A stretch of DNA of 64,000 bases from Mucilaginibacter_A sp050955045 (GTDB lineage: Bacteria > Bacteroidota > Bacteroidia > Sphingobacteriales > Sphingobacteriaceae), in NCBI GenBank assembly GCA_050955045.1, contig JBPBQV010000030.1, positions 186,001-250,000 of the forward strand. Direction: 5' to 3'. Positions 7,912 through 16,926 of this stretch are shown piece after piece. Under the pieces are notes generated by a model, which made no database searches, was not told the origin of the DNA, and saw only the letters and a program-made list of their open reading frames with translations. The stretch's first letter is position 1; every line of letters begins with the position of its first letter. The position numbers were made by a program, and so were the translations under genes.

Positions 7912-9483
7912 TTAAAAAGGAACTTCATCTTCCGAATCCTGATCATTCATCCGAGAAGGTTTAATGATAAAATTATTTGGTTTTTCAAATTCAGCAGAAG
8001 GTTTCAACCCGGCAGAAGCATTATTGGCAGCAGCAAAATCGGTTGAATTATCGTCTAAATCAGTAAACTTTACATATTTACCTACGAATTTTAATCGAAC
8101 TCTTCCAGTTTCGCCATTCCGGTGTTTCGCAATAATAATCTCACCCACACCTTGCGTTGGATTGTTGTCTTCATCAAACTCCAAACCGTAATATTCAGGC
8201 CGATATAGAAATAGTACCATATCCGCATCCTGCTCAATCGAACCGGATTCCCGCAAATCTGATAACATTGGTCGTTTTGATCCTCCAGGACGATTTTCTA
8301 CCGCACGACTCAATTGCGAAAGCGCAATCACCGGAACATTTAATTCTTTGGCAACTGATTTTAACGCCCTGGAAATACTACCGATTTCCTGTTCGCGGTT
8401 GCCGCCGCCCTTGCCTTCGCCTTTTCCCTGCATCAATTGTAAATAATCAATAATGATCAATTGAATATCGTGCTGCGATTTTAACCTCCGGCATTTTGCC
8501 CGGAATTCAAAAATATTTAAAGCTGGTGTATCATCAATAATTAAAGGTGCTTGTTCTAAGCGGCCAATTTTAGAGTGGATTTGTTGCCATTCCCAATCTT
8601 CCAGATTACCTTTTCTGATTTTTTCCTGTTCAATGTGCGTCTCTCCGGAAACCAAACGGTTGACCAATTGGATGGACGACATCTCCAAAGAAAATACTAC
8701 AACCGGACGATTAAAATCAACTGCCGCATTACGTGCGCAGCTCAATACAAAAGCTGTTTTTCCCATTGCTGGTCGTGCTGCAATAATCACCAAATCAGAT
8801 TTTTGCCAGCCGGAAGTCATTCGATCCAGATCCGTAAAACCGGATGCAACACCGGTTAAACCGTCTTTTTTGTTTTTCAACGCTTCCATTTCCTTCAGCG
8901 TTTCGTGCATCAGATCGTCCATTTTGCGCGAATCTCTGCGGAGGTTGTTTTGGGCAATATCGAACAGGTTTTTCTCGGCTTTGTCCAGCAAATCTAAAAC
9001 ATCGGTGGTATCTTCATAAGCCTGGGAAATCACTTCTGTAGAAATCCGGATCAGTTCCCGCTGTAAAAACTTTTGGATGATGATACGCGAGTGGAACTCA
9101 ATATTGGCAGCAGAAGCCACACGATTGGTGAGTTCGGTGATGTAATATGCGCCACCAATCATTTCTAAATCGCCTTGCTGACGCAATTGCGCGGTTACGG
9201 TTAAAATATCAACCGGCGAAGTTTTTTCGAATAGTGTTTTTATCGCCTGAAAAATCTTTTGATGGCTGTCACGATAAAAAACTTCGGGTTTTAAAATATC
9301 AATTACAGAAGACAAAGCATCTTTCTCCAGCATCAACGCACCCAAAACCGCTTCCTCTAAATCGGTGGCCTGCGGTTGCAGTTTACCTAAATTTCCGCCC
9401 AAAGCCGGACTGGTAAATTTTGTACGGCGGTCGTTATTGTAAGTGCCTGATCTGCTAAAATTATTTTCACCTTCTGAACTCAT
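7912..9483 (-). CDS. dnaB: Replicative DNA helicase
   Basis: The hexameric helicase unwinds the chromosome ahead of the replisome. The N-terminal domain (PQATDLEEAVLGALMLE) is followed by a linker and the RecA-like motor with Walker A (AARPAMGKTAF), Walker B (IIIDYLQLM), an SRALK segment and the arginine-finger region KHRNGETG. An upstream ATG at 9501 is in frame, but I chose 9483 because a perfect TAATTTTG promoter element (9489-9496, minus) overlaps the longer reading and lies 5 nt before this ATG, implying a near-leaderless mRNA. Upstream is a cluster of DnaA-box-like 9-mers. Confidence 0.95.
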   Translation of the reverse strand: MSSEGENNFSRSGTYNNDRRTKFTSPALGGNLGKLQPQATDLEEAVLGALMLEKDALSSVIDILKPEVFYRDSHQKIFQAIKTLFEKTSPVDILTVTAQLRQQGDLEMIGGAYYITELTNRVASAANIEFHSRIIIQKFLQRELIRISTEVISQAYEDTTDVLDLLDKAEKNLFDIAQNNLRRDSRKMDDLMHETLKEMEALKNKKDGLTGVASGFTDLDRMTSGWQKSDLVIIAARPAMGKTAFVLSCARNAAVDFNRPVVVFSLEMSSIQLVNRLVSGETHIEQEKIRKGNLEDWEWQQIHSKIGRLEQAPLIIDDTPALNIFEFRAKCRRLKSQHDIQLIIIDYLQLMQGKGEGKGGGNREQEIGSISRALKSVAKELNVPVIALSQLSRAVENRPGGSKRPMLSDLRESGSIEQDADMVLFLYRPEYYGLEFDEDNNPTQGVGEIIIAKHRNGETGRVRLKFVGKYVKFTDLDDNSTDFAAANNASAGLKPSAEFEKPNNFIIKPSRMNDQDSEDEVPF

Positions 9484-9488
9484 AGTTC

Positions 9489-9496
9489 CAAAATTA
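9489..9496 (-). promoter_or_regulatory. -7 promoter element for dnaB, 5 nt from ATG
   Basis: TAATTTTG on the minus strand matches TAnnTTTG. The ATG at 9483 lies five bases downstream, so the start site would fall at or next to the start codon. Confidence 0.45.
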
Positions 9497-9570
9497 AACA
9501 AAATTTAATGGTGATTCTTTTTAAGAAGTTAACACTCCTTTCGGTTGGCCAGGCAAATGTTATTATCAGG

Positions 9571-9686
9571 CAGGTTATCAACATAATATAAATTCAGAAT
9601 AAAAGGTTTTCCACATTCGGTGTTGATAACCTGTTTGTAATTCTCTCATCATATTGATTATCATTTAGTTAAATATATGTTGATAA
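9571..9686. promoter_or_regulatory. Cluster of DnaA-box-like 9-mers upstream of dnaB
   Basis: TTATCAACA occurs forward at 9575-9583 and reversed at 9621-9629 and 9678-9686; TTTTCCACA, which fits TTWTNCACA, is at 9607-9615. The first two lie in a perfect 13-bp inverted repeat, CAGGTTATCAACA (9571-9583) and TGTTGATAACCTG (9621-9633). The region is AT-rich and lies between divergent dnaB and rlmB. It could be a DnaA-regulated promoter region, part of an origin, or an operator for another factor; the sequence alone does not decide. Confidence 0.5.
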
Positions 9687-9712
9687 CTGTTTTTACTGTG
9701 CATAATTCAGGC

Positions 9713-9732
9713 AGATAAAAGAAGCATTGTGA
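9713..9732 (+). repeat. Forward copy of the 11-mer motif
   Basis: TAAAAGAAGCA at 9716-9726, extended to AGATAAAAGAAGCATTGTGA, lies in the intergenic region upstream of rlmB. The TTGTGA extension is shared with the copy at 971. Confidence 0.75.
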
Positions 9733-9793
9733 ATTACGCCCTGCAAAACATTCAACTTATAGTTACTTTCGCGGCTGATTTAGTTTAAAAAAT

Positions 9794-10555
9794 ATGATGC
9801 AACGCCCACAATTTAAAAAGGAAAGCAACCAGATGGTTTTTGGTATTCGGGCAGTAATGGAAGCGATCCGTTCTGGTAAAGAGATTGAAGCTTTATACAT
9901 GCAGCGTGGTTTAGGCGGAGAATTATTTAATGAATTGAAAAGTGTACTGAGTGAATACCAGATCAGCGTGCAACAGGTTCCGGTAGAAAAACTGAACCGG
10001 ATTACCGCTAAAAATCATCAGGGAATTATTGCTGTAATTTCTGAAATTACTTATCAGAAAATAGAAGATATCATTCCGCAAGTTTACGAAAGGGGACAAG
10101 TGCCGTTGATTTTGGTTTTAGACAGTATTACGGATGTGCGCAATATGGGCGCTATTGCGCGGACAGCGGAATGTGCAGGTGTGCAAGCGATTGTGATTCC
10201 GGCAAAAGGTTCGGCACAAATTAATGCAGATGCGATTAAAACTTCTGCTGGTGCCTTGTTCCAGATTCCGGTTTGTCGCCATCAAAATTTGCTGCAAACC
10301 GTTCAGTTTTTACAAGCTTCGGGCTTGCAACTGGTTTGTTGTACCGAAAAAACAAATGATAATATTTATCAACCGGATTATACGGCTCCAACAGCGATTA
10401 TTATGGGTTCGGAAGAAGATGGAATTGGCAATGAACTGATTCGTATTGCAGATCATCTGGCTAAAATACCCATGTTTGGAAAGATAGAATCGCTTAACGT
10501 TTCAGTTTCAACCGGCGTAATTTTGTACGAAGCGATTAGGCAGAGACAGGTTTGA
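9794..10555 (+). CDS. rlmB: 23S rRNA 2'-O-ribose methyltransferase, TrmH/RlmB family
   Basis: This 253-residue SPOUT enzyme has an N-terminal L30e-like substrate-binding domain (residues ~10-85) and a trefoil-knot domain with all three motifs: NMGAIARTAECAG, IIMGSEEDGIG and IPMFGKIESLNVSVSTGV. RlmB methylates G2251 of 23S rRNA using S-adenosylmethionine; the TrmH family also contains tRNA enzymes, so the exact target is inferred from length and domain order. A near-consensus TACTTTCG lies ~22 nt upstream. The second codon is also ATG, so the start could shift by one residue. It is divergent from dnaB and convergent with manC. Confidence 0.88.
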   Translation: MMQRPQFKKESNQMVFGIRAVMEAIRSGKEIEALYMQRGLGGELFNELKSVLSEYQISVQQVPVEKLNRITAKNHQGIIAVISEITYQKIEDIIPQVYERGQVPLILVLDSITDVRNMGAIARTAECAGVQAIVIPAKGSAQINADAIKTSAGALFQIPVCRHQNLLQTVQFLQASGLQLVCCTEKTNDNIYQPDYTAPTAIIMGSEEDGIGNELIRIADHLAKIPMFGKIESLNVSVSTGVILYEAIRQRQV

Positions 10556-10599
10556 CTGTATGAGGCAAGAGCGTAAGAAAAGAGCCAATCAAAAAAATA

Positions 10600-10640
10600 G
10601 GTGATAAAAGAAGCACTCTTATAATGCTTCTTTTATCACC
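10600..10640. terminator. Perfect 16-bp inverted repeat of the 11-mer motif between convergent genes
   Basis: GGTGATAAAAGAAGCA (10600-10615) and its exact reverse complement (10625-10640) flank a 9-nt loop, between the rlmB and manC stops. This is the cleanest pair in the window and could act as a bidirectional terminator; the T/A-rich outer arms supply U-tract-like bases on either strand. The termination role is inferred from position and fold. Confidence 0.75.
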
Positions 10641-10690
10641 AAATTATCTAGTTGTCAGTAAGGTTCGCTTCCAAACTTCTTAGCTCGAAC

Positions 10691-11776
10691 CTAAATATAA
10701 ACTGTTCCGAATTTTTGTTTCACATCTGCCACAACCTTTTTCACGTTCTGTTCCTGATCTCTCGGACAAATTAATAACGTATTATTAGCTTCAACCACAA
10801 TGTAATCGTTTAAACCCTGAATAATTACCAGTTTTTCTTCTGGTACGTTTACCATACAATTGGTAGAATTATAAAGAATCACTTTTTCTGAAGGAATTGC
10901 GGCATTGCCTTCTGCATCTTTTTGCGCCAGCTGGTAGATAGAAGCCCAGGTTCCTAAATCAGACCAGCCAAACTCGGATGGAATTACGTAAACATTATCT
11001 GCTTTTTCCATGATCCCATAATCGATAGAAATGTTAGTACATTGCTGATAAACCTGAGAAACATAAGCTTTTTCGGCATCTGTGTTATAGACGGAATTGG
11101 CTTCATCAAAAATCTCGTGCATTTCTGGCAAATACTGGGCAAAAGCTTTGGTAATCGCTGCGGCTGTCCACACAAAAATCCCTGCGTTCCATAAAAAGTC
11201 GCCGCTTTGTATAAAGGTGGTGGCAATGTCCAGCGTTGGTTTTTCGGTAAAGGTTTTTACCTTGTAAAAGGAGTTGTCAATAAATTCTTCTGTGTATTGA
11301 ATATAGCCATAACCGGTGTCTGGACGGGAAGGTTTAATACCCAAAGTAATCAAACACTGATGTTGAGTAGCTGTTTCTAATGAACTATTAATGGTTGATA
11401 CAAAACTTGCTTCATCTAAAATTAAATGATCTGATGGCGCAACCGTAATTACCGCATCCGGGTTACCGTTTTGTATTTTGTAGCAGCCATAAGCCACACA
11501 AGGAGCTGTATTGCGCATTACTGGTTCGCCTAAAATCTGGCTGTATTCCATGTCCGGCAACTGTGTTTTTACCAGCTCAATATAAATATCGTTGGTTACA
11601 ACATAGATGTTTTCTTTCGGGCAAACTTTTAAAAACCGGTCATAAGTACTTTGAATTAAAGTTTTTCCTGTTCCCAAAATATCTAAAAACTGTTTGGGAT
11701 AGGAAGTTCTGCTAATTGGCCAAAAGCGGCTGCCGATACCGCCAGCCATAATAATGGCGTAATAATTCTTATTCAT
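10691..11776 (-). CDS. manC: Mannose-1-phosphate guanylyltransferase
   Basis: The 361-residue protein makes GDP-mannose from mannose-1-phosphate and GTP. The nucleotidyltransferase signature IIMAGGIGSRFWPISR is at the N-terminus, followed by YPKQFLDILG and, further on, FTEKPTLD and LWNAGIFVW, all typical of the ManC/GMP family. It lacks the C-terminal phosphomannose isomerase cupin found in bifunctional forms. GDP-mannose would feed envelope glycans such as those of the 33-38 kb cluster, though the genes are unlinked. It is a single gene, convergent with rlmB. Confidence 0.94.
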   Translation of the reverse strand: MNKNYYAIIMAGGIGSRFWPISRTSYPKQFLDILGTGKTLIQSTYDRFLKVCPKENIYVVTNDIYIELVKTQLPDMEYSQILGEPVMRNTAPCVAYGCYKIQNGNPDAVITVAPSDHLILDEASFVSTINSSLETATQHQCLITLGIKPSRPDTGYGYIQYTEEFIDNSFYKVKTFTEKPTLDIATTFIQSGDFLWNAGIFVWTAAAITKAFAQYLPEMHEIFDEANSVYNTDAEKAYVSQVYQQCTNISIDYGIMEKADNVYVIPSEFGWSDLGTWASIYQLAQKDAEGNAAIPSEKVILYNSTNCMVNVPEEKLVIIQGLNDYIVVEANNTLLICPRDQEQNVKKVVADVKQKFGTVYI

Positions 11777-11953
11777 ATAAGTTAAACTTACTGTGTTTTT
11801 TTGATGTGAAGATGTAAAAAATATATCATTTATAAAGTATTCTTTCTAAAACGTTTTAAGTAATTATCTCAAAAATTACAGTCATTCACCGGTATTAGTT
11901 TTGATTTGATACTGCTTTTATCTACAAAAAAGTTAAATTCGCATACGATTTTT

Positions 11954-11982
11954 CTTTCAATTAAGTTGTTTTAAATTGAAAG
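11954..11982. promoter_or_regulatory. 9-bp inverted repeat upstream of recQ
   Basis: CTTTCAATT (11954-11962) and AATTGAAAG (11974-11982) form a perfect 9-bp dyad with an 11-nt spacer, about 30 nt before the recQ ATG. It may be an operator or a leader hairpin. A strong AAGGAG at 12003-12008, unusual for this phylum, stands just before the ATG. Confidence 0.4.
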
Positions 11983-12011
11983 TTAATATTTAAATAATAT
12001 TTAAGGAGATA

Positions 12012-14204
12012 ATGATAGAGACAAAAAAATCGCTTTTTGATAATCTGCAAAACTTTTTCGGTTTTAATAATTTCAAGGGCGATCAGGAAATAATAATAGA
12101 GAACATACTGGCAGACAAAGATACTTTTGTAATTATGCCTACAGGTGGTGGCAAATCCATGTGCTACCAATTGCCTGCATTAATGAGTGAAGGAACCGCA
12201 ATCGTTATCTCTCCGTTGATTGCACTTATGAAAAATCAGGTTGATCAGCTTCGCGCTTTTGGCGGATCGGATAGTATTGCACACTTTCTCAATTCATCCT
12301 TAAATAAAACAGAAATTGCTAAGGTAAAAGAAGATGTAATTACGGGCAAAACCAAGTTGCTTTATGTTGCTCCAGAATCTCTAACTAAACAGGAAAATAT
12401 TGATTTTTTACAACTGATTAAAATCTCTTTCGTTTCGGTTGATGAAGCGCACTGTATCTCAGAATGGGGCCACGATTTCCGTCCGGAATATCGTAAAATC
12501 CGTCAGGTAATCAGTAACATCGGCGAGAACATTCCGATTATCGCTTTAACAGCAACCGCAACGCCAAAAGTTCAGCAGGATATTCAGAAGAATTTGCAGA
12601 TGAACAATGCGCTGCTGTATAAATCGTCTTTTAATCGTACCAATTTATACTATGAAGTGCGCGCCAAACGCAACGTAATCAAAGAAATTGTACGTTTTGT
12701 AAAGCAGCATCAGGGCAAATCTGGTATTATTTATTGCCTCAGCCGTAAAAAAGTAGAAGAAGTTGCAGAAGCTTTAAGTTTAAATGGCATTAAAGCTTTG
12801 CCTTATCATGCAGGTTTGGATCCGAAAGTCCGGGCAGATACGCAAGACAAGTTTTTGATGGAAGATGTGGATGTGATTGTAGCTACAATTGCTTTCGGGA
12901 TGGGAATTGATAAGCCCGATGTTCGCTATGTAATTCACCATGATGTGCCCAAAAGCATGGAAGGTTATTATCAGGAAACCGGCCGTGCCGGTCGTGATGG
13001 CGGAGAAGGTATTTGTTTGTCTTTTTATTCTGAAAAAGACATTGACAAACTGCAAAAGTTTATGAAAGATAAGCCTGTTGCCGAACGCGAAATCGGTACA
13101 CAGATTTTGAAAGAAGTAATTGATTATGCAGAATCTGCTGTTTGTAGGCGTAAACAAATTCTGCATTATTTTGGCGAAAATTTTGATGCAAAAGATTGCC
13201 ATAACATGTGCGACAATTGCCGTGCGCAGAAAGAGTTTTTTGAAGTAGAAGCACCGTTGCGAAAAGCTTTAAAATTAATTAAGCAGCTGGGCGAAAAATT
13301 TGATGATCTTCATGTTATCAATGTTTTGATGGGCATTGATGATCCGCAGATACATAATTACGAACATCACTTGCTGCCAGAATTTGGTTCTGGAAAAGAA
13401 CAAGGCGAAAACCTGTGGAAATCGTTAATGCGCCAGGCTTTGCTTAATAATTATCTGGCAAAAGATATTGATTATTATGGTCTGTTACGATTAACAGACA
13501 AGGGTAAAGAATATATTGAAAACCCATACGAACTAAAATGGGTACTAAACCGGCCAATGGGTGCAACAGATGATGATGCAGAAGATGAAGCTCCTCAAGG
13601 TTCGGGCGTTTTGGATACGCAACTGTTGCAGATGTTGAAAGACTTGCGTAAAAAGATTGCTAAGCAAAAAAATCTGCCTCCTTTTGTAATCTTCCAGGAT
13701 CCGTCTTTAGAAGAAATGTGTACACATTATCCAATTACTTTGGATGAAATGAAACAGATTTCGGGTGTTGGTTCCGGAAAAGCCATGAAATTTGGTACTG
13801 CTTTTACCGAGCTAATTAAGAAGTATGTAGAAGAAAACGATATTGACCGGCCAATTGATTTGGTAATTAAAAGCGCGGCCAATAAATCTGCCATAAAAGT
13901 CTCCATCATCCAAAATATTGACCGGCAAATTGCGCTGGAAGATATTGCTTCCTCCAAAGGCTTATCTTATGAAGATATTTTGCGGGAAATCGAATCCATC
14001 GTTAACTCTGGCACCAAGCTGAATTTAAGTTATTATATTGATGATTTAATTGATGAAGACCGCCAGGAAGAAGTTTTTGGCTATTTCCGCACAGCAGAAG
14101 CTGATTCTATTGAAAAGGCTTTAAAAGTATTGGGTTCTGATGATTACACACATGAAGAATTGCAGTTGATGCGAATCAAATTCATGTCGGAGTTAGGAAA
14201 TTAG
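12012..14204 (+). CDS. recQ: ATP-dependent DNA helicase RecQ
   Basis: This 730-residue RecQ unwinds DNA 3'-5' in recombination and fork repair. Domains in order: motor with Walker A PTGGGKS near residue 43 and the DEAH box near 143, QETGRAGRDG near 325, the RecQ zinc site with its cysteines at ~378 and ~395-403, a winged-helix region, an HRDC domain near 535-610 and a C-terminal HTH_40-like tail (DIASSKGLSYEDILREIES). The long tail is usual for Bacteroidetes RecQ. The ATG has a strong AAGGAG four bases upstream. The PIF1-type gene at 22317 carries the same HRDC plus HTH_40 tail. Confidence 0.96.
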   Translation: MIETKKSLFDNLQNFFGFNNFKGDQEIIIENILADKDTFVIMPTGGGKSMCYQLPALMSEGTAIVISPLIALMKNQVDQLRAFGGSDSIAHFLNSSLNKTEIAKVKEDVITGKTKLLYVAPESLTKQENIDFLQLIKISFVSVDEAHCISEWGHDFRPEYRKIRQVISNIGENIPIIALTATATPKVQQDIQKNLQMNNALLYKSSFNRTNLYYEVRAKRNVIKEIVRFVKQHQGKSGIIYCLSRKKVEEVAEALSLNGIKALPYHAGLDPKVRADTQDKFLMEDVDVIVATIAFGMGIDKPDVRYVIHHDVPKSMEGYYQETGRAGRDGGEGICLSFYSEKDIDKLQKFMKDKPVAEREIGTQILKEVIDYAESAVCRRKQILHYFGENFDAKDCHNMCDNCRAQKEFFEVEAPLRKALKLIKQLGEKFDDLHVINVLMGIDDPQIHNYEHHLLPEFGSGKEQGENLWKSLMRQALLNNYLAKDIDYYGLLRLTDKGKEYIENPYELKWVLNRPMGATDDDAEDEAPQGSGVLDTQLLQMLKDLRKKIAKQKNLPPFVIFQDPSLEEMCTHYPITLDEMKQISGVGSGKAMKFGTAFTELIKKYVEENDIDRPIDLVIKSAANKSAIKVSIIQNIDRQIALEDIASSKGLSYEDILREIESIVNSGTKLNLSYYIDDLIDEDRQEEVFGYFRTAEADSIEKALKVLGSDDYTHEELQLMRIKFMSELGN

Positions 14205-14207
14205 GTT

Positions 14208-14254
14208 GATAAAAGAAGCATTTGCATCTAATTGATACAAATGCTTCTTTTATC
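14208..14254. terminator. Perfect 17-bp inverted repeat of the 11-mer motif between convergent genes
   Basis: GATAAAAGAAGCATTTG (14208-14224) and its exact reverse complement (14238-14254) flank a 13-nt loop. The hairpin starts 3 bases after the recQ stop and ends 10 bases before that of the convergent OmpA-type gene, an ideal place for a bidirectional terminator (inferred). Confidence 0.78.
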
Positions 14255-14264
14255 GATATAAAAA

Positions 14265-16157
14265 CTAATTCGATACAATCTTAAACTCCGTTCGGCGGTT
14301 CCGGCTTCTGCCTTCATCTATTGTGTTGGAAGCAATAGGTTGTAGCGCGCCATAACCTTTAAAAGTCAATCGGGTTGCAGCAATTTTATTGGTAACGAGA
14401 TATTGATAAACCGTTTTCGCGCGGTTTTCGGAAAGTAACTGGTTCGATTTTGCATCGCCCACATTATCTGTAAATCCAGAAATTTCTATGGTTACTTTTG
14501 GGTTGATCGTTAAAAAAATAATCAGTTTTTCCAGTTCTGTTTTCGATTCGGGTTTCAGCACAAACTGGTTCGTATCAAAAAAAATGTTCCGTAAAATTGA
14601 TTTTTTCCCGGCCTCGATTTCCTGCATAGAAACCTCAATAATAAAAGGTTTTCCTGTTTTTTGATTGATCAGCGAGAAATTTTCCGAGTAAAACAAGTAT
14701 CCCGGACGGGAAATATTCAATCCATAATTTTTACCAATATTCAGCGTAGCCAAAAATTGACCCTGGCTTAAAGCATTCACGTTTTGAAAAATCAACTGGT
14801 TTGTTTTTAAATCAACTATTTGAACATCAGCATCCAGCGGCTGTTTGCTTTTGGCATCTCTTACCAAACCTTTTACATAAGTTACCACGTTTGGTCTTAT
14901 TTTTTCGGGCATTTCAAAGGTGTAAATATCAAAACCGCCAGCTCCTTTTAACTGGTTAGACGAGAAAAAAGCGAAAGTGCCATCAGCTGTTAGCGTTAAA
15001 CCGTTTTCTTCTCCGCTGGAATTAATGGGATAACCCAAATTATCTGGTTTTTGCCATTTGCCATCGGTTCCTTTTCTGCTTAAAAACAAATCTTTGCTGC
15101 CCAAACCTGGCCAGCCGTTGGATGAAAAGTACAAAGTTTGATCATCCGGATGAATAAACGGCGATTGCTCATCGTAAGGCGTATTTATGTTTGGGCCAAG
15201 GTTTTCCGGTTCGCTCCAGCCTTTATCTGTAATCGTTGATTTCCAAATATCGTATCCGCCATAACCACCTTTGCGCAAACTTACAAAGTACAGAGTTTTG
15301 CCATTTGCACTAATCGAAGGCTGAGATTCCCAGTTCGACGTATTAATTGGTGCGCCTAAATTAAAAGGTTTATCCCAATCGGTGCTGTTTTTATGCGATA
15401 AAAATATGTCGCATCGGCCCAAACCATCCGGCCGGTTACAGCCGGTAAAAAAAAGATACTGGCCATCTTGAGTTAATGATTGTGCGCCTTCATTATAATC
15501 TGGCGTATTAATTTTATTGCTTAATCCAACAGCATCAGTCCACAGGTTTTTAACACGTTTAGCTTGATAAAAATCCTCATTATTACCAGTTTTCCGGGTA
15601 AAAATCAGCGTACTTTCATCCGCCGTAACGTTTGGCAAATACTCATCTGCTGCGGTATTAATGGTGTTTCCTAAATTTTCGGGCTTAAAATCTACGGGAT
15701 GCAGAATAGCATTCAAACTAAAATCACAATCTACAATGAGTTTTTGGGCGGTTGCGCGGTCTTTCGGTAAAACCTCATTAAAACTCAGGTATTTTTGCAG
15801 CGTAGTTTTGGCTTCGGCATATTTCCCGGTCATGATATCAACATCGCCCAAATTTAAATACATGGCGTGATTATAATTTGGGTTAAGCGCAATGGCTTTG
15901 GTAAACTGCGGGGCAGCTTCGGCGTATCGATGCAAGTAGCGGTAAACGTTGCCCAGTTGATTATGCGCCTCCACAAACTGGTCATCAGCAGCAATAGACT
16001 GTTTTAATTGTTCTAATGCTTCTTTATATTGCTGATAATTAATACTTTGGTTAGCCAACGCATAAAATTTGATCGCTTCTTTATTATTGGTAGAATAAGG
16101 TTGCTGCGCCAAAACCGAAAAAGGCAGGCATAAAAGAAGTATCAACAGGTATCGCAT
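14265..16157 (-). CDS. PorE-like envelope protein: TPR, PD40 propeller, CRD and OmpA_C
   Basis: Domains in order over 630 residues: Sec signal peptide (cleavage after SVLA), TPR repeats (~25-125), a PD40/WD40-like propeller (~180-420; repeated ILVFTG/YFSSNGWPG-type blades), a carboxypeptidase-regulatory-like fold beginning VKGLVRDAKSKQPLDADV (~425) and an OmpA_C peptidoglycan-binding domain (ISGFTDNVGDAKSNQLLSENRA, ending GRSRNRRTEFKI). This is the architecture described for PorE of the type IX secretion system, but PorE is a lipoprotein and this signal lacks a good lipobox, and Bacteroidetes have several paralogues of this layout. A T-variant motif copy (16131-16141) falls in the signal-peptide codons. 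Confidence 0.85.
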   Translation of the reverse strand: MRYLLILLLCLPFSVLAQQPYSTNNKEAIKFYALANQSINYQQYKEALEQLKQSIAADDQFVEAHNQLGNVYRYLHRYAEAAPQFTKAIALNPNYNHAMYLNLGDVDIMTGKYAEAKTTLQKYLSFNEVLPKDRATAQKLIVDCDFSLNAILHPVDFKPENLGNTINTAADEYLPNVTADESTLIFTRKTGNNEDFYQAKRVKNLWTDAVGLSNKINTPDYNEGAQSLTQDGQYLFFTGCNRPDGLGRCDIFLSHKNSTDWDKPFNLGAPINTSNWESQPSISANGKTLYFVSLRKGGYGGYDIWKSTITDKGWSEPENLGPNINTPYDEQSPFIHPDDQTLYFSSNGWPGLGSKDLFLSRKGTDGKWQKPDNLGYPINSSGEENGLTLTADGTFAFFSSNQLKGAGGFDIYTFEMPEKIRPNVVTYVKGLVRDAKSKQPLDADVQIVDLKTNQLIFQNVNALSQGQFLATLNIGKNYGLNISRPGYLFYSENFSLINQKTGKPFIIEVSMQEIEAGKKSILRNIFFDTNQFVLKPESKTELEKLIIFLTINPKVTIEISGFTDNVGDAKSNQLLSENRAKTVYQYLVTNKIAATRLTFKGYGALQPIASNTIDEGRSRNRRTEFKIVSN

Positions 16158-16191
16158 AACACAGGTTTATACGAACCAAGTTAGAAACATA

Positions 16192-16785
16192 TTAAGGAAT
16201 GTTCAAATATTTATGCGTTTGCAGCGAAACTTCCCATTTCGGGTTTTGCATCACGTAATCTACAATCATCGGTGTAACGATATTAGCGCGCGACCATTCT
16301 GGTTGCAGATACAGTTTACAGTTTGGAGAAACCAAAGCTGCATGTTCTTCGGCCCATTTAAAATCTGATTGGTTAAAAACGATCACTTTCAATTCATCCG
16401 CAGCAGCCAAAACAGAAGGCGTTGGCGGTTTAAATTTTTTGGGCGAAAGACAAATCCAGTCCCAAAAACCAGAAATTGGGTACGCTCCGGAAGTTTCGAT
16501 AAAAGTTTTAACGCCGTTTTTTTGGAGTTCTGAGGTGAGGTAATCCAAATTATAAATCAGCGGTTCGCCGCCGGTAATTACAACTGCTTTTGCCGGATGT
16601 TTTTGGGCATTGGCCACAATCACATCAGCTGGAGTAAGCGGATGCTGATCGGCATCCCAGCTTTCTTTCACATCACACCACGGGCAACCCACATCACATC
16701 CACCCAAACGGATAAAATACGCTGCTTTGCCGGTATTAAATCCTTCACCCTGAATGGTATAAAATTCTTCCATCAAAGGAAGCAT
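16192..16785 (-). CDS. queE: 7-carboxy-7-deazaguanine synthase
   Basis: The radical-SAM enzyme converts carboxytetrahydropterin to CDG in the queuosine pathway. The iron-sulfur motif is GCDVGCPWC, preceded by FYTIQGEG and followed by VVITGGEPL. The open frame extends to 16878, but the upstream part has no family similarity and a perfect TATATTTG promoter element lies at 16826-16833 (minus), so I place the start at the ATG of MLPLMEEF, giving 197 residues. A TTG at 16821 is an alternative. No other queuosine gene is nearby. It is divergent from a lipoprotein gene. Confidence 0.9.
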   Translation of the reverse strand: MLPLMEEFYTIQGEGFNTGKAAYFIRLGGCDVGCPWCDVKESWDADQHPLTPADVIVANAQKHPAKAVVITGGEPLIYNLDYLTSELQKNGVKTFIETSGAYPISGFWDWICLSPKKFKPPTPSVLAAADELKVIVFNQSDFKWAEEHAALVSPNCKLYLQPEWSRANIVTPMIVDYVMQNPKWEVSLQTHKYLNIP

Positions 16786-16825
16786 CGTGTCGGTTGGCGG
16801 TTGTTTCAATGTCAGTTCCAAGTTG

Positions 16826-16833
16826 CAAATATA
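16826..16833 (-). promoter_or_regulatory. -7 promoter element for queE
   Basis: TATATTTG on the minus strand fits TAnnTTTG exactly and lies 40 nt before the chosen ATG. Confidence 0.4.
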
Positions 16834-16926
16834 AGTAATCTGGCTGCAACGGTTTTTAGCGATAAAATTTCCTGACATTCAGTTTAATAAATACCGCATA
16901 TTTGCATGATCTGTAAAATAAATAGC

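Noticed and set aside
12325..12340. GGTAAAAGAAGATG in recQ as another motif copy
   Set aside because: The last three bases diverge; it encodes KVKED in a normal helix and may be chance.
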